Assembly: GCA_964057195.1 (NCBI GenBank)
Contig: OZ059838.1
Location: 2,418,001-2,482,000, forward strand
From: Orthosia cruda
Taxonomy: Eukaryota; Arthropoda; Insecta; Lepidoptera; Noctuidae
DNA: 64,000 nucleotides
Reading direction: 5' to 3'
The number at the start of each line of letters is the position of its first letter. Position 1 is the stretch's first letter. Under the pieces are notes generated by a model. It made no database searches, was not told the DNA's origin, and worked only from the letters and a program-made list of their open reading frames with translations. Shown here piece after piece: positions 9,235 through 19,833 of the stretch. The position numbers and the translations under genes were made by a program.

Positions 9235-11423
9235 ATCGTCCCCAGACGAAAACGCAATTAAACACATACAGGCTCGAATGTGATTTACGCAATCTTGACT
9301 TTAACCCAGTTTACAATACTGCTGACGCTAATTTTGCTTTATCGTACTTAATAAAACATGTTCAATTAGCAATATTGCGTAATACGACTTCTATTATAGT
9401 AAACAAAAAACTTCGTAGCATCAAGCCTTGGATGACTCCTGGCCTAGTTCGGTGTATAAGACACAGAGACAAACTCCATCAGAGATCTAGGAGTAACCCT
9501 GATAATCTAATCATTAAAATAACCTATAAGAGATACAGAAATTTTTGCAACAACCTCCTAAAGAACTTAAAAATTAATTACGATAAAAATGAATTAAATA
9601 GAGCAGGAAAAAATAGTAAACAACTTTGGAAACATATTAAGAACGTGACCTATAGGACAAAACAGCGTGATTCAAATTCGAGCTTGCTGCTTTCTAATCC
9701 ATCACCTCTCTTGTCAGCCAACCACGTTAATAACTTTTTTGTAAATATTGGTAAAACTCTTGCCGAACAGATTCCAAAACATTACTGTTTGCCACCATCT
9801 TCCCAAAATAATAGATGTGCTTTAAAATCTTTTGGCTTGCTGGATACTGACGAAGACGAAATAACCCGAATCATATCTGGTCTAAAAGATGACTGTGCAG
9901 TTGGATGGGATAATATAAGCAATAAGATCCTTAAAACCTTTAAGCATATCCTAGTACCTCCCTTAACGCATATATTTCATATTTGTTTATCTGAAGGTAT
10001 TTTCCCTAGATGTCTGAAAAAAGCAGTTGTAATCCCTATCTTTAAATCTGGAAACAAAAAATTTGTAAATAATTATAGACCGATATCTTTACTCCCTTCA
10101 ATATCTAAAATACTAGAGAAAATTGTAAACAATAGACTAGTTAATTACCTAGAAAAAAACAATTTATTATCATCTGCGCAATTTGGGTTCAGAGTCAAAT
10201 TATCCACAGCCGATGCGGTGCATAGTCTGATTGATTATACCGCAGAAGAACTTGGCAAAGGAAACCAGACCCTGGGGGTTTTCCTTGATCTAGCCAAAGC
10301 CTTCGATACGGTGTCCGTTCCTATGCTTCTAAAAAAATTAGAGGCTTTAGGAATCAGGGGAACACCGCTGAAACTTTTTGCTGACTACTTAGACGATCGA
10401 TCTCAATATGTTAAAATAGACGATATTATTAGCGATGAGCAAAAAGGTACTGGTTATGGTGTTCCTCAGGGAAGCATTCTGGGCCCAACCCTATTCCTGA
10501 TTTACATTAACGATCTGTGTAATTTAAATATTAAACAAGGCAAACTCATATCATATGCCGACGACACGGCGTTAATCTTTACCGCGAAAACCAGTAACGA
10601 ATTGTACGAATACGCTCAACAAGGTTTTAATACTGTGACTAATTGGCTGCAAAGCAATTTACTAACACTAAATGCTGACAAGACAAAATATATTCATTTC
10701 TCCATGCGCAAGCCTCAATTTAACATTACTAACTCTCAACTGTATGCCCATAAATGTGGATTCCACCCAGTCAGCATGTGTAATTGTCCTTTTATCCTCA
10801 AAACAGGCAACATAAAATATCTCGGGGTTATTATAGATGAAACACTCTCCTTTAGACCTCATATTGATAGCCTAGTGAATAGAGTGCGCAAATTAATTTA
10901 TGTTTTTAAAAAGTTGAGAACGATTGCAGATTCAAAATTGGTCAAACAAGTCTATTTGGCCCTAGGTCAATCTGTAATCCAATACTGTATCACCTCATGG
11001 GGTGGAGCACCAAAAACGCATCTACTGCCTCTTGAAAGGGCTCAGAGAGCTATTTTAAAAGTAGCCAATTTCCACCCTTTTCTCTACCCCACTGATCTGC
11101 TTTACAAATCCTGCAACGTGATGACTGTTCGCCAGCTTTTCATTATGCACTCAGTTTTAAAACAACACACCATGCTTTCCTATAACGCCAAATCCATAAA
11201 TAATAAGAGACGAAATGACATTGTCTGCGTTTCTAAAGCATCCTCAAAATATGTCTTTGTAAATAGATTCTTTACATTCTTAGGCCCATTTCTGTACAAT
11301 AGATTAAATAGAAAATTAAGTATGTATAAATTAAACTATTTTAGCTGTAAAAAGACTATTCTTGAACATCTACTTAGCATATCTTACGGAGAGACAGAAG
11401 ATCTCCTGACTGTAACAAAATAA
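9222..11423 (+). CDS. LINE ORF2, reverse transcriptase part, 733 aa open frame
   Basis: Reverse transcriptase for target-primed retrotransposition. The linker KLRSIKPWMTPGLVRCIRHR is followed by RT motifs: NNYRPISLLPSISKILEKI (about residue 284), GVFLDLAKAFDTVS with the first catalytic Asp (about 353), YGVPQGSILGPTLFLIYIND (about 412) and SYADDTALIF with the catalytic Asp pair (about 444). The C-terminal part has YLGVIIDETLSFRPHI and YCITSWGGAPKTHL. All RT motifs are intact. The stated start lies at the deletion junction and is not a natural ORF2 start. The closest clade appears to be CR1/Jockey. Confidence 0.88.
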   Translation: MPKLNRPQTKTQLNTYRLECDLRNLDFNPVYNTADANFALSYLIKHVQLAILRNTTSIIVNKKLRSIKPWMTPGLVRCIRHRDKLHQRSRSNPDNLIIKITYKRYRNFCNNLLKNLKINYDKNELNRAGKNSKQLWKHIKNVTYRTKQRDSNSSLLLSNPSPLLSANHVNNFFVNIGKTLAEQIPKHYCLPPSSQNNRCALKSFGLLDTDEDEITRIISGLKDDCAVGWDNISNKILKTFKHILVPPLTHIFHICLSEGIFPRCLKKAVVIPIFKSGNKKFVNNYRPISLLPSISKILEKIVNNRLVNYLEKNNLLSSAQFGFRVKLSTADAVHSLIDYTAEELGKGNQTLGVFLDLAKAFDTVSVPMLLKKLEALGIRGTPLKLFADYLDDRSQYVKIDDIISDEQKGTGYGVPQGSILGPTLFLIYINDLCNLNIKQGKLISYADDTALIFTAKTSNELYEYAQQGFNTVTNWLQSNLLTLNADKTKYIHFSMRKPQFNITNSQLYAHKCGFHPVSMCNCPFILKTGNIKYLGVIIDETLSFRPHIDSLVNRVRKLIYVFKKLRTIADSKLVKQVYLALGQSVIQYCITSWGGAPKTHLLPLERAQRAILKVANFHPFLYPTDLLYKSCNVMTVRQLFIMHSVLKQHTMLSYNAKSINNKRRNDIVCVSKASSKYVFVNRFFTFLGPFLYNRLNRKLSMYKLNYFSCKKTILEHLLSISYGETEDLLTVTK

Positions 11424-11625
11424 TAGTTTTGCTGTGTCTTTAATTTAAGTATTCATATACCATACCCTTTGTTAATTTATTATTATTATAAGTTTTAAGC
11501 ACTTTATATCCTGAAACACAGGTTCAACCTAGTTCAGGCAAATAAGAAACTGTCTTCTTTTATATTTTAAGATATTTGACTGTAAAATATGCCTTATGTT
11601 ATAAATAAACGATATTATTATTATT

Positions 11626-13777
11626 ATGTCTTTTATTTAACTTTTTTCTTATTTATTACATTTTTAAATATTTTTACAAAACACACAAAAAAGAAAAACA
11701 TTTAAAAATACAAAAAATAGAGGCCCACCGGTATCGGGAACAGGGTCCAAGCTACCGGCGGTCAGGGCTCCAGAGAGAGGAACCTCCTAACAATACGAGC
11801 CGTGTCCAGCAGTACTGCTTTCTGGATCAGGCCCTTGACCCAGCCGCCTAACGAGAGCCTCCTAAGGTGTTGGTCGAGGCTCGTGGCTATTAAGCCATGG
11901 GCTGACACGACTATCGGTACAATGATCGCTGAGTCCACATCCCACATGTCGACAACCTCGCGAGCCAAGTCAAGATACTTGATTTGCTTATCTTTCTCGG
12001 CTTTCACGAGGTTCCCGTCATGCGGGACAGTTATGTCAACAATCATTGCACGCCTCTCGATTCGGTCCACCACCACTATATCAGGCTTATTAGCGATAAT
12101 AGTTCTGTCAGTGATGATGGACCGATCCCAGTACAATGTGATATAGCCATTCTCGAGAACTGGGTCGGGCACATACCTGTAGTACGGCACCTCCGACGCC
12201 ACAAGAGTGTATTTCAGAGCAAGTTGCTGATGGATAATCCTGGCTACAAGGTTGTGCCTATGCAAGTACTCTTCGTTAGCTAGACGAGAACAACCAGAGA
12301 TAATGTGGCGGATCGATTCACCCGGACGGTGACATGCCCGACAGATGTCAACCGTGCCATCCTTTACAATAAATCTCCGGTAGTTATTCGTCATGATAAC
12401 TTCGTCCATAATTGCACAGACGAAACCTTCGGTTTCCCCAAAGAGGTCACCGAATCGCAGCCAGGCTACGGACGCTGATTGATCTACTTCGGACCCATGT
12501 AGGGCCCGGAAAAAGCGTCCGTGAAGCTCCTTACTCTGCCATACCTCCTTGCGGTCGTTAGTGTCAAGCACTACAGGCTTGCGCCAGTTCTCATTCGCCA
12601 AGGAGATCGGGGTGAGTCACTTGTCCACTGCTACTACATCTCGATGAATACCCACGTCGGTGTTTAGAAAATATTCTCTGAGATTGCATATCTCGCGGTT
12701 GTGGAGATTTTTGGCATTTAAAAAGCCTCGGCCTCCACACTTCCGCGGGATATACAATCTCATGACTGACGATCGTGGGTGATGCATTCGATATGCAGTC
12801 AGCAGTGTACGGACCCGCCTATCCAGGGCGTCAAGTTCCGTTTGAGTCCATTTGAGTATGCCGAAAGAGTACATCAGCACCGGCATGACCCAACCGTTGA
12901 AGGCGCGCACCTTGTTTCCGCCCGAAAGAAGGCTATTGAATACCTTCTTCAGGCGGCCAAAGAAGCGTTCCCTCAACGATTGCTTCATGTCTATAGTACT
13001 GATACCTAACGCTTCCGACATACCCAAATATTTATAGGTTTCGTTTGGAGAGAGGGATCTCAGGTTTATGGAATCCGCAAGTTGAATTCCTACGGATTCC
13101 ACAATCTCCCCTCGCTTTACATGCATGACCGCACATTTGTCCACACCAAACTCCATCCTGATGGCGCTACTAAAAGTTTCAGTTACCTTTAGTAGCTCCA
13201 TCAGCTGAAGATTGCTGGGGGCAAAAAGCTTCAAGTCATCCATGTAAAGGAGGTGAGATATAACCTGACCACCTCTCTTCAACCGATAGCCTAGCCCTGA
13301 ATTCTCCAGCATCATGCTTAGAGGATTCAAGGCTAGGCAAAACCAAAGTGGACTCAAACTATCGCCCTGGAATATACCTCGCTCGATCCTTACAGGTTCG
13401 CTATTCCTCTGGATATTTCGACATCCTGGATAGCGAAGGACTGTGCTCCATTGCCTCATACACGACATCAGGAAGGTGCGTAGAGTTGTATCTATTTTAT
13501 ACAATTCTAGCACCCTCATGAGCCATGTATGCGGCACCGAGTCATAGGCCTTCTTATAATCTATCCAACATGTCGACAGATCCTTTCGGGAACGCCGAAC
13601 CTGTTGGCTAATGGCCATATCAATAAGGAGTAGCTCCTTAGTACCGCGGGACCCGTTCCTACATCCATTCTGAGAGACCGACATGATGGAGTTATTGTCA
13701 ACATGTTTATTAATTTTTACTCTCAAAATGGATGTAAGAACCTTATAGACCGTTGGTAAACATGTAATTGGTCTATT
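11626..13777 (-). mobile_element. Dong/R4-clade LINE, 5'-truncated copy in a TAA repeat
   Basis: On the minus strand this copy runs from GACCAATTACATGTTTACCA (13777) to a 3' tail AAGTTAAATAAAAGAC (11626-11640). It lies between ATT/TAA repeats at about 11608-11625 and 13778-13797. It aligns with 59079-61241 of the full-length copy, so about 1.8 kb of 5' sequence is missing. Dong elements are known to insert into TAA repeats, and this one used the tail of the LINE at 7403-11637. Confidence 0.88.
11762..13726 (-). pseudogene. Dong/R4 RT with C-terminal restriction-like endonuclease, one in-frame stop
   Basis: A single frame from 13726 to 11762 broken only by TGA at 12617-12619 (VVAVDK* then LTPISLANENW). 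The longer copy has Gly at this position. RT motifs: CWIDYKKAYDSVPHTW (first Asp), GIFQGDSLSPLWFCLALNPL, LLYMDDLKLFAPSN (catalytic Asp pair). The C-terminal zinc knuckle is CRACHRPGESIRHIISGC. The restriction-like endonuclease core is NKPDIVVVDRIERRAMIVDI, with the PD-type and second acidic residues both present. The frame starts inside RT because of 5' truncation. This copy keeps the endonuclease PD residue that the near-full-length copy has lost. Confidence 0.88.
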
Positions 13778-13797
13778 ATTATTATTATTATTATTAC

Positions 13798-13995
13798 TAC
13801 GATGTGGGTGCCCGGCGGCACAAACTGTTTTAGTAGGCAGAACAAAACGCTTGCTCTCTCATCCGACAACACGTGCGAAAGGGATAGATGCTGTGATGAG
13901 CAGTTAGAAGCTAGTGCGCGTACGAATACACAATCACAACGCTGTGATGACGAGCGCGTGAAATTTTATAAACAGACTCTTGGGAATACGGATAT
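13798..13995 (+). repeat. Dispersed repeat family C, copy 1
   Basis: TACGATGTGGGTGCCCGGCG, CACAAACTGTTTTAGTAGGC, TCTCATCCGACAACACGTGC, GAAAGGGATAGATGCTGTGA and GAGCAGTTAGAAG. The reverse complement of 30500-30720 has the same words in the same order (GCACGAACTATTTTGTGGCC, TCTCATCCGACAACACGTAC, GAAAGGGATAGACGATTTGA). The region 13996-14240 shows only AT-rich sequence. Confidence 0.65.
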
Positions 13996-14244
13996 CATGA
14001 AAAAAACTACTGAAAGTATATGTTCAAAATAAAATTATTTGCATTTTTGAACTACTATAATTTATATAGTATAGTAACTGTTTTTACAATTTTCCTTCTT
14101 ATATTATTATTATATTTTTTCTTCTACCGCCAAAAGCTGCGTTAAAATTAGTATTTAAATATAGAACATTCAATGCTCATAACTTTCAAATACATTTTTT
14201 TTTGTTTCCACAGGACTAAAAATTAATATCATTTTTCATTTTGT

Positions 14245-14295
14245 ACGTACACCGTCAAACAGTGGAGTAATTAGGGCATCCTTAAAGTCAAATCC
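14245..14295 (+). repeat. Dispersed repeat fragment shared with 30173-30229 (inverted)
   Basis: CGTACACCGTCAAACAGTGG AGTAATT AGGGCATCCTTAAAG matches the reverse complement of 30173-30229 (CGTACACTGTCAAACAGTGG ... AGGGCCACCTTAAAG). No coding content. Confidence 0.55.
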
Positions 14296-14539
14296 CGTTA
14301 CCTCATGCTGTTTAGACTATTCTCGCTCTTATATAGCTCCATCTAGATATGTCTTTCCTTCTTCTTTTAGTTTAGGCGATACATCTACTTACGTGTTATG
14401 CTGTTTCGGCTCAGTAGATGGCCATGTTAATGACGGCTTCAGAGGCGTTGTTCAGATCTTGAAGAGTGCAGGTGAACGGATATTTAGGGTTTTCCAGCGA
14501 AGCAGTCATAATGGAACACCGCACTCGGATTTGATCTTC

Positions 14540-14815
14540 GATGGATCATTAATACCCCATTTTGTCTGATTATTTGTTCAGCTTTCCCACGTCTCGAGTA
14601 CCTTAATTTTGATTTTCCCTCTTCTCCTTTTCTCGCTTCACTCAAATGGTCACAAAGCTTCACCCAAAACTATTCATAATGAAGTGGGCACCCGTCGCGG
14701 CGAGTCGTTGACGTAGGTCGTTCCCTAATTTGATATTGAGCTATACAAACTTCAAAGACGAAATTAGACGATTAGACAGCCGGGACACTTGAATTCTAAA
14801 TACGTAGGAAGAGAC
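14540..14815 (+). repeat. Dispersed repeat family D, copy 1
   Basis: Matches 20990-21250 in reverse complement. Shared blocks are AATACCCCATTTTGTCTG-like text, CACTCAAATGG, TTCATAATGAAGTGGGCACC, GTTGACGTAGGTCGTTCCCT, AATTTGATATTGAGCTATAC and GACAGCCGGGACACTTGAAT. The region 14296-14540 is unassigned, and 14816-14982 shows nothing recognisable. Confidence 0.7.
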
Positions 14816-14982
14816 TTAATTATACATTGCTAATTTTACGTTATCCTTATCTGTGATACAGTTCCAAATTAGAATTTGTCGGGTGACTCTGCAAGGGAGT
14901 TTAAACCTTATTAAGTGAATGGTAACATTGAAAATTATGTTGGGTGAGTTCTGTAAGTCCAGTCTGCGTACCTGAGATCGTT

Positions 14983-16550
14983 GTTTTTTTTTTTTTTTTT
15001 TTTTCTCTTTATTTATTTAAGGGTCTTTTACGCATAGCGTATGTCAGTCCCATCGTATCCTAAGACATTGTACTTTCACAACACGTGGGCCATGAATTTG
15101 AACAAATCTTTCGCATCATCGTCATTTGGTTGGGATAGAATAGTATGGAACATGCCTACATCAGTTCTGTTCAAATTCAGGGATCTTACTAAATTATTTC
15201 TACTGGACTCATATTGGACACATTCCATCAATAAATGTTGTAGGTCCTCGACAACTCCACATTCTTCACAATTGGGTGAAGCGATTTTCTTCATCATGAA
15301 GGCAAATTTTTTGCATGGAATGTGTCCAGATCTGAGTCTAAGAGCAGTAACAATAAGTTTTCTTCTAGCATCACTATTCATGAACCAGGGCACGCGAAGA
15401 GTTAGAGGCGTTTCTCTAGCGACCGTTTATTAAAATATTCTTTCCAATAATCATAGCATATATTTTTAAATTTTGGTAAAATTTCTGAATAATCTAATAT
15501 AATATTTATTTCTTTTCCATTCCTAGCTGCTAATTTCGCCAACGTGTCAGCCTCTTCGTTGCCCCGCAACCCGATATGCGATGGAACCCACTGCAACCTC
15601 AGTTGGATGCCTTTTATAGTAATTTCATCAATTTTAGATAAAATAACATAAGCTATCGATGCACCTCTGTGGCCAGAGGCGCATCGAGCTATATGTTGTA
15701 ATGAACTTTTACTGTCTGTACAAATGACAACACTTTTATATTCGGAACGATTAATTATATAAGTCAAAGCCTCTGAGATTGCAATGAGTTCCAACGTCAT
15801 AATGGATGTAGGTTCACTTATTTTAAAACAATTATCCTGAGTGCTTATATCTATATTAGGTATATAATATGCAGACCCATAACCTTCTACGCTCTTCGAC
15901 CCATCTGTAAATATGTGAAACCAACCACTATACTTTGTATTTAACTCACTAATAACTTCATATTTTAATATGTTACTATCGTATGAACGTTTACATTTTT
16001 TTATTGATTCTAAATTTACTATAATTATTTCATTCACATTAATATTAGTTATCCATGTTCGTAAAGTATACATTAATAATGGACAGGATGAAGCTACCTG
16101 TAACTCTTTAACCTCATTCGCAACAGATACTAATAAAGGAATGTTTTTATTTTTCCAATAACAATTTTGTCGAAGAGCGTAGAGATTAACTAATAACTGA
16201 CAATTTAAATTATTTTCCATAGACTTAGACTTTAGACAGAATTTATAAGCTAAATATTTCCTTCGTAAGTACAGCGGAACTACACCTAGCTCGCTTTCCA
16301 TAACGTGAATCGGTGAAGTTTTGATAAAGCCTCCTATTATTCTCATAGCCTGATTTTGAATTTTATTTAATTTATCTAAATGGCATTTTGCGCTCGCATC
16401 ATATAAATAACAGCTATAATCAATGCGACTTCTGATTAGTGCAATATATATACGTCTTAGGTGTCTAGGATGAACGTAGCAACTTATGATAATTGGAAGA
16501 TTTCTAAATTGGAACACTGGCAGTGTGTTTCCATACGTTTCGAAATATTT
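14983..16550 (-). mobile_element. I-type LINE with RNase H, 5'-truncated, poly(A) tail
   Basis: The minus strand runs from about 16550 (inside the RT thumb) through an RNase H domain to a poly(A) tail, seen as the T-run at 14983-15003. RNase H after RT with this C-terminal Cys/His segment points to the I group of non-LTR elements. The 5' part (ORF1, endonuclease, RT catalytic core) is missing. I could not establish a target duplication. Confidence 0.8.
15076..16517 (-). pseudogene. LINE RT C-terminus plus RNase H, one frameshift
   Basis: Frame 16517-15402 (371 aa) begins with the RT thumb: HLRRIYIALIRSRIDYSCYL, KLNKIQNQAMRIIGGFIKTS, LGVVPLYLRRKYL. RNase H follows with FTDGSKSVEGYG (about residue 205, first Asp), LELIAISEAL (Glu, about 243), ICTDSKSSLQHI (Asp, about 267) and GNEEADTLAK (last Asp, about 320). 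All four catalytic residues are present. A frameshift near 15400 moves the C-terminus to 15393-15076: DARRKLIVTALRLRSGHIPC, NCEECGVVEDLQHLLMECVQ. That Cys/His cluster is usual at the end of such proteins. RNase H would remove RNA from the cDNA hybrid. Confidence 0.83.
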
Positions 16551-16716
16551 CTGTCTTTTATAAATTTTATATAATCATTGTTTTATTGATTACGTTACAA
16601 CCAACCTTTTTTTTTTAATAACCCCACGCCCATATTCCCCGAAAGATTAGGCTGGAGTGTAAGTTTTTATGGTATGAGTACAACCATATTTCACCAATTA
16701 TGTTTAAATAGTTTCT

Positions 16717-17147
16717 GCCAGCGGCTTCGCCCGCGTTAATGACGAAAATTATCCCGAGGGAATATATCTCTCGGATAAAAAGTATCCTATGTGCTATTCC
16801 TGACTACAGTTTATCTCTGCGTCAAATTTCATCTAGATCCGTCCAGCCGTTTGCGTGATGAAGTAACACACATAACAGAATAAATTTCCCAACCCGGGCA
16901 TCGCTCCCAGGACCCGACGAGGCGTTAGAGCTTTATTGATAACTAGCGCACGCCTCGCGGTCTGACCCGCATAGTTCCCGTTCCCGTGGGAATACAGGGA
17001 TAAAAAGTAGCCTATGCTACCGGGGATAATGTAGCTTCCCAACGGTGAAAGAATTTTTTAAATCGGTTCAGTGGTTTTTAAGTTTATTCTTTACGTACAA
17101 AAATACAAATCTTTCCTCTTCATAATATTAGTATAGATATAGACTAG
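16717..17147 (+). repeat. Lepidopteran non-autonomous dispersed repeat, family E (composite)
   Basis: Contains CTGCCAGCGGCTTCGCCCGC, GGATAAAAAGTATCCTATGT, CTAGATCCGTCCAGCCGTTT, a second half with GGGAATACAGGGATAAAAAG and AGCTTCCCAACGGTGAAAGA, and ends CATAATATTAGTATAGAT. This wording is very common in butterfly and moth genomes, where it marks short non-autonomous repeats. The second half recurs inverted at 18690-18895. Other relatives are at 25449-25570, 30773-30993 and 33146-33418. I do not assign a transposition mechanism. Confidence 0.65.
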
Positions 17148-17189
17148 CGACCCGGCCTGGTTTTGAAAAGGACTAATTTATTTATTTAT

Positions 17190-17432
17190 TCGTTTATCCT
17201 CGCACTGGAACTCGTTGCAGCAATTACACCAATGGAGCACAATCTTATAATAATCTCACTATAAGTCCAGGTTTCCTCACGATGCTTTCCTTCACCGTTG
17301 TCAACGATGTCCAAGATTAACTTAGAAAGTACATATGAATTGAAAAAGTCACATTGGTACTTGCCCGGATTCGAACCCACGACCTCAAGCACGAGAGGCG
17401 AGGTCTTATAGTCACTGGACCACCACGACATA
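17190..17432 (-). mobile_element. tRNA-derived SINE
   Basis: Read from 17432 on the minus strand: GTCGTGGTGGTCCAGTGACT (A-box-like TGGTCCAGTG) and, 30-40 bases on, GTGGGTTCGAATCCGGGC (B box GTTCGAATCC) at about 17386-17370. The body continues with CAACGGTGAAGGAAAGCATC and GAGGAAACCTGGACTTATAG and ends near CAACGAGTTCCAGTGCGAGG, with an AAATAAATAAAT run beyond. The A and B boxes are an internal RNA polymerase III promoter. This is not a functional tRNA gene because no cloverleaf with a 7-bp acceptor stem is visible. Confidence 0.7.
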
Positions 17433-17992
17433 CTGATATGAATAAACCTTCCTCGATTCTCCTTTTATTCTTCTCAGATCCTCTTTCTATTATGAAAACC
17501 GCATCAAAATCCGTTGCATGATCTAGAAAAAGTAAGCGAAGTTAAACGGACAGAGGCAGACAACAACTTTATTTTAAATACTATTTAGATAAGAAGATAG
17601 AAGATAAATCATAAACATTGAGACAAAATCTTGATTAATTGGACCATAATGTAACAGTAATCTTGATAGACAAGATAACTAATTCCAGGCGTAATAAACA
17701 GGCTTTTCTGTCAATATAATTACTGGAGCATAAATCCTAAATTATTTCTAGTTGAATAACATTGAATAAAAATGTCTGGCCCATTGTTATTACTTCTAGA
17801 TCTAATTACGAACATGCATTAAATTCATAACTATTCACATTACATTATAATTATAATATTCATAAACGCATGTCAAAAAGTTCACTGTTTAGAATATGTT
17901 AAGTATATTATTTTAATATACCTAAGTACTTTGATCCGAACAATGTCTACTGCGCACTTTATTAAAATTATTCATCTACAGATTGTTTTGGC

Positions 17993-18348
17993 TGATGATA
18001 GTTAAGTTGCTATGTTGCTTGCTTGATCGAATCAGAAATGTAGAGATCCACACGAGAACCAGGGTTACCGACATAGCTCGAAGAATTGCCAAACTTAAGT
18101 GGCAGTGGGCAGGGCACATTGCTCGCAGAACAGATGGCCGATGGGGCAGAAAGGTTCTGGAGTGGCGACCGCGAACCGGAAGACGTTGCGTTGGAAGGCC
18201 TCCCACCAGGTGGACCGATGACCTGGTGAAGGTTGCGGGGATCCGCTGGTTGCAGGACGCACGGGACCGGTCAAAGTGGCGACGCTTGGGGGAGGCCTAT
18301 GTCCAGCAGTGGACGTCTTTCGGCTTATATGATGATGATAGTTAAGTT
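17993..18348 (+). mobile_element. RTE-type LINE, 5'-truncated copy with 16-bp target duplication
   Basis: The insert 18009-18332 lies between two copies of TGATGATAGTTAAGTT (17993-18008 and 18333-18348). The frame 17983-18345 gives DRIRNVEIHTRTRVTDIARR, IAKLKWQWAGHIARRTDGRW, GRKVLEWRPRTGRRCVGRPP, TRWTDDLVKVAGIRW and GEAYVQQWTSFGLYDDDS. This is the complete C-terminal module of the family without a stop. The GATGATGAT part of the repeat could belong to the element's own tail, so the duplication may be slightly shorter. Region 17433-17992 shows nothing recognisable. Confidence 0.85.
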
Positions 18349-18689
18349 CATCTACGGTACCCTGGGTAGTCAGCCATAGTAATATGTACGGGTAAGGTAC
18401 ATTTAAAATGATAAACTATTTTTTTAAGTTCTTGATTTTTTTATCACCCGAAACTGATTGACGATTGACCCGCGGTGAATGAGTCTTTTTGATTTGTCCA
18501 ATAACTATGCTATGCAACTACTAATGTGTACGCGTAAGCGAGCGCGTTGTTGAGTAATCAAATGTGTGAGTTTAACCCCCGACGGAAAAAGAGAGGTGTT
18601 GTTAAGTTTGCAGTGTCTACCTTTGTGCTTGTGTATTTGTGTTTCTGTCTGCGGCATCATAGCTTCTAAACGGATGAACCGATTTTGAT

Positions 18690-18895
18690 TTTATCTATAC
18701 CAATATTATAAAGAGGAAAGATTTTTTTGTTTGTTTGTACCGAATAGGCTCTAAAACTACTAGACCGATTTCAAAAATTCTTTCACCGTTGGGAAGCTAC
18801 TCTATCCCCGAGTGACATAGGCTACTTTTTATCCCTGTATTCCCACGGGAACGGGAACTACGCGGGTGAAACCGCGAGGCATCCTCTAGTTTTTC
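18690..18895 (-). repeat. Family E repeat, inverted partial copy
   Basis: TATTATAAAGAGGAAAGATT, TTCTTTCACCGTTGGGAAGC, GGCTACTTTTTATCCCTGTA and TTCCCACGGGAACGGGAACT are the reverse complement of the second half of 16717-17147. The region 18349-18690 holds no recognised feature. Confidence 0.65.
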
Positions 18896-18904
18896 ATAAT
18901 TACG

Positions 18905-18985
18905 TATTCAGTAAATTTTCGAACTCATGACCTCATGCCTCAGATGTAGAACTTGTATCCACTAGACCAACGAGTTAATAATATT
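18905..18985 (-). mobile_element. tRNA-derived SINE head, degenerate
   Basis: The minus strand reads ACTCGTTGGTCTAGTGGATA (A-box-like) then GAGGTCATGAGTTCGAAAAT (degraded B box). The spacing resembles the SINE at 17190-17432. Only the tRNA-like head is visible. Confidence 0.5.
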
Positions 18986-19245
18986 AAATAATCAGTATTA
19001 ATTAAGACTTGTTTTAATAAAAAAGTGTTATTCTCATTTAAAAGCATCATTTGTATGGCCATGACGCGAGCGTTTCAATAAGGAAATGTGTCTGAGACAA
19101 CTTTGCATATAAAGGCGTACTACCGTTTTTAGTAGCCATTATAGCAAAAATAGCTGTTGTTTTGGAACTTTCAAGGTATATTTATAAAGTAAGTTTAATA
19201 TGACGTTAGGTATGTTAGCGCTTGCCAAAATGTTTAGGAACTGTA

Positions 19246-19440
19246 TTTTTTTTTTAATAAGTCTGCGTAGCCTTTTTCCCAACCATATTAGGGCCGGTTT
19301 CCAGTCAAGTCGGATGCAGCCGAGTACCAGAATTTTACATAGACTACTGCTTATCTGGCCTCCACAACCCAGTAACTGGATAGCACAATACTTCTTGGCA
19401 AGACAGGTGTCATTTTTTACCCGACTGGCGAATGATGGTT
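19246..19440 (+). repeat. Dispersed repeat family A, fragment
   Basis: Contains GGTTTCCAGTCAAGTCGGAT, GAGTACCAGAATTTTACATA, CTGGCCTCCACAACCCAGTA and CTTCTTGGCAAGACAGG, matching 50405-50530. A poly-T run precedes it. The region 18986-19245 has no recognised feature. Confidence 0.6.
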
Positions 19441-19739
19441 GTATGAACCTATGTATGTGTGTTCCATGTGACGTTCTAGAGACCATACGCGTGGGCCAAT
19501 TTTGATGATTCTTACGTCAATCGATTCGTCTTAACCTTGCGAGTGTCACTAAATACAAGAGAGTTATCAAAGTTCAATACAGCGACACCCAGCCACTATA
19601 TTGAATATCGTTGAATAGGTACTTAAAATTATCTCTAGGTTCCTTTGACCATTTTTCATTATAAATAACGTTTTAGGAAATATAACAATTAAAAGTTTGT
19701 TAACAACCACTCTCGCTAATTACCTCATGTCTTTCAAAC

Positions 19740-19818
19740 CACAAGATGGATTTATAAAATTAAGGCATCGTTAGATGCGTCTTGACTTTACTATTCTTAG
19801 ATAAGTGACGTAAAAAGA
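19740..19818 (+). repeat. Short dispersed repeat shared with 23145-23215
   Basis: GATTTATAAAATTAAGGCAT CGTTAGATGCGTCTTGAC... TTCTTAGATAAGTGAC resembles GATTTATATTTGAGACATCG TTAGATCGGTTTTGACC... TTCTTAGACAAGTGGC at 23150-23212. Similarity is moderate. Confidence 0.4.
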
Positions 19819-19833
19819 AACATGACAAGTTTT

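Larger units (their letters stand above)
7403..11637 (+). mobile_element. CR1/Jockey-group LINE, near full length, endonuclease deleted
   Basis: A two-ORF non-LTR retrotransposon: ORF1 7587-8837, ORF2 pieces 8899-9234 and 9222-11423, and a 3' UTR ending in AATAAACGATATTATTATTA around 11605-11625. The 5' boundary is inferred from the end of repeat B and is approximate. The ATT-type tail is split by the Dong element at 11626-13777, and further ATT repeats follow at 13778-13797. ORF1 and the RT frame are intact over long distances, so decay is recent, but the endonuclease lacks its second half. Confidence 0.85.

Noticed and set aside
17340..17432. A tRNA gene on the minus strand (A- and B-box-like sequences)
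   Set aside because: No complete cloverleaf or 7-bp acceptor stem; the following body is a repeated SINE-type sequence.
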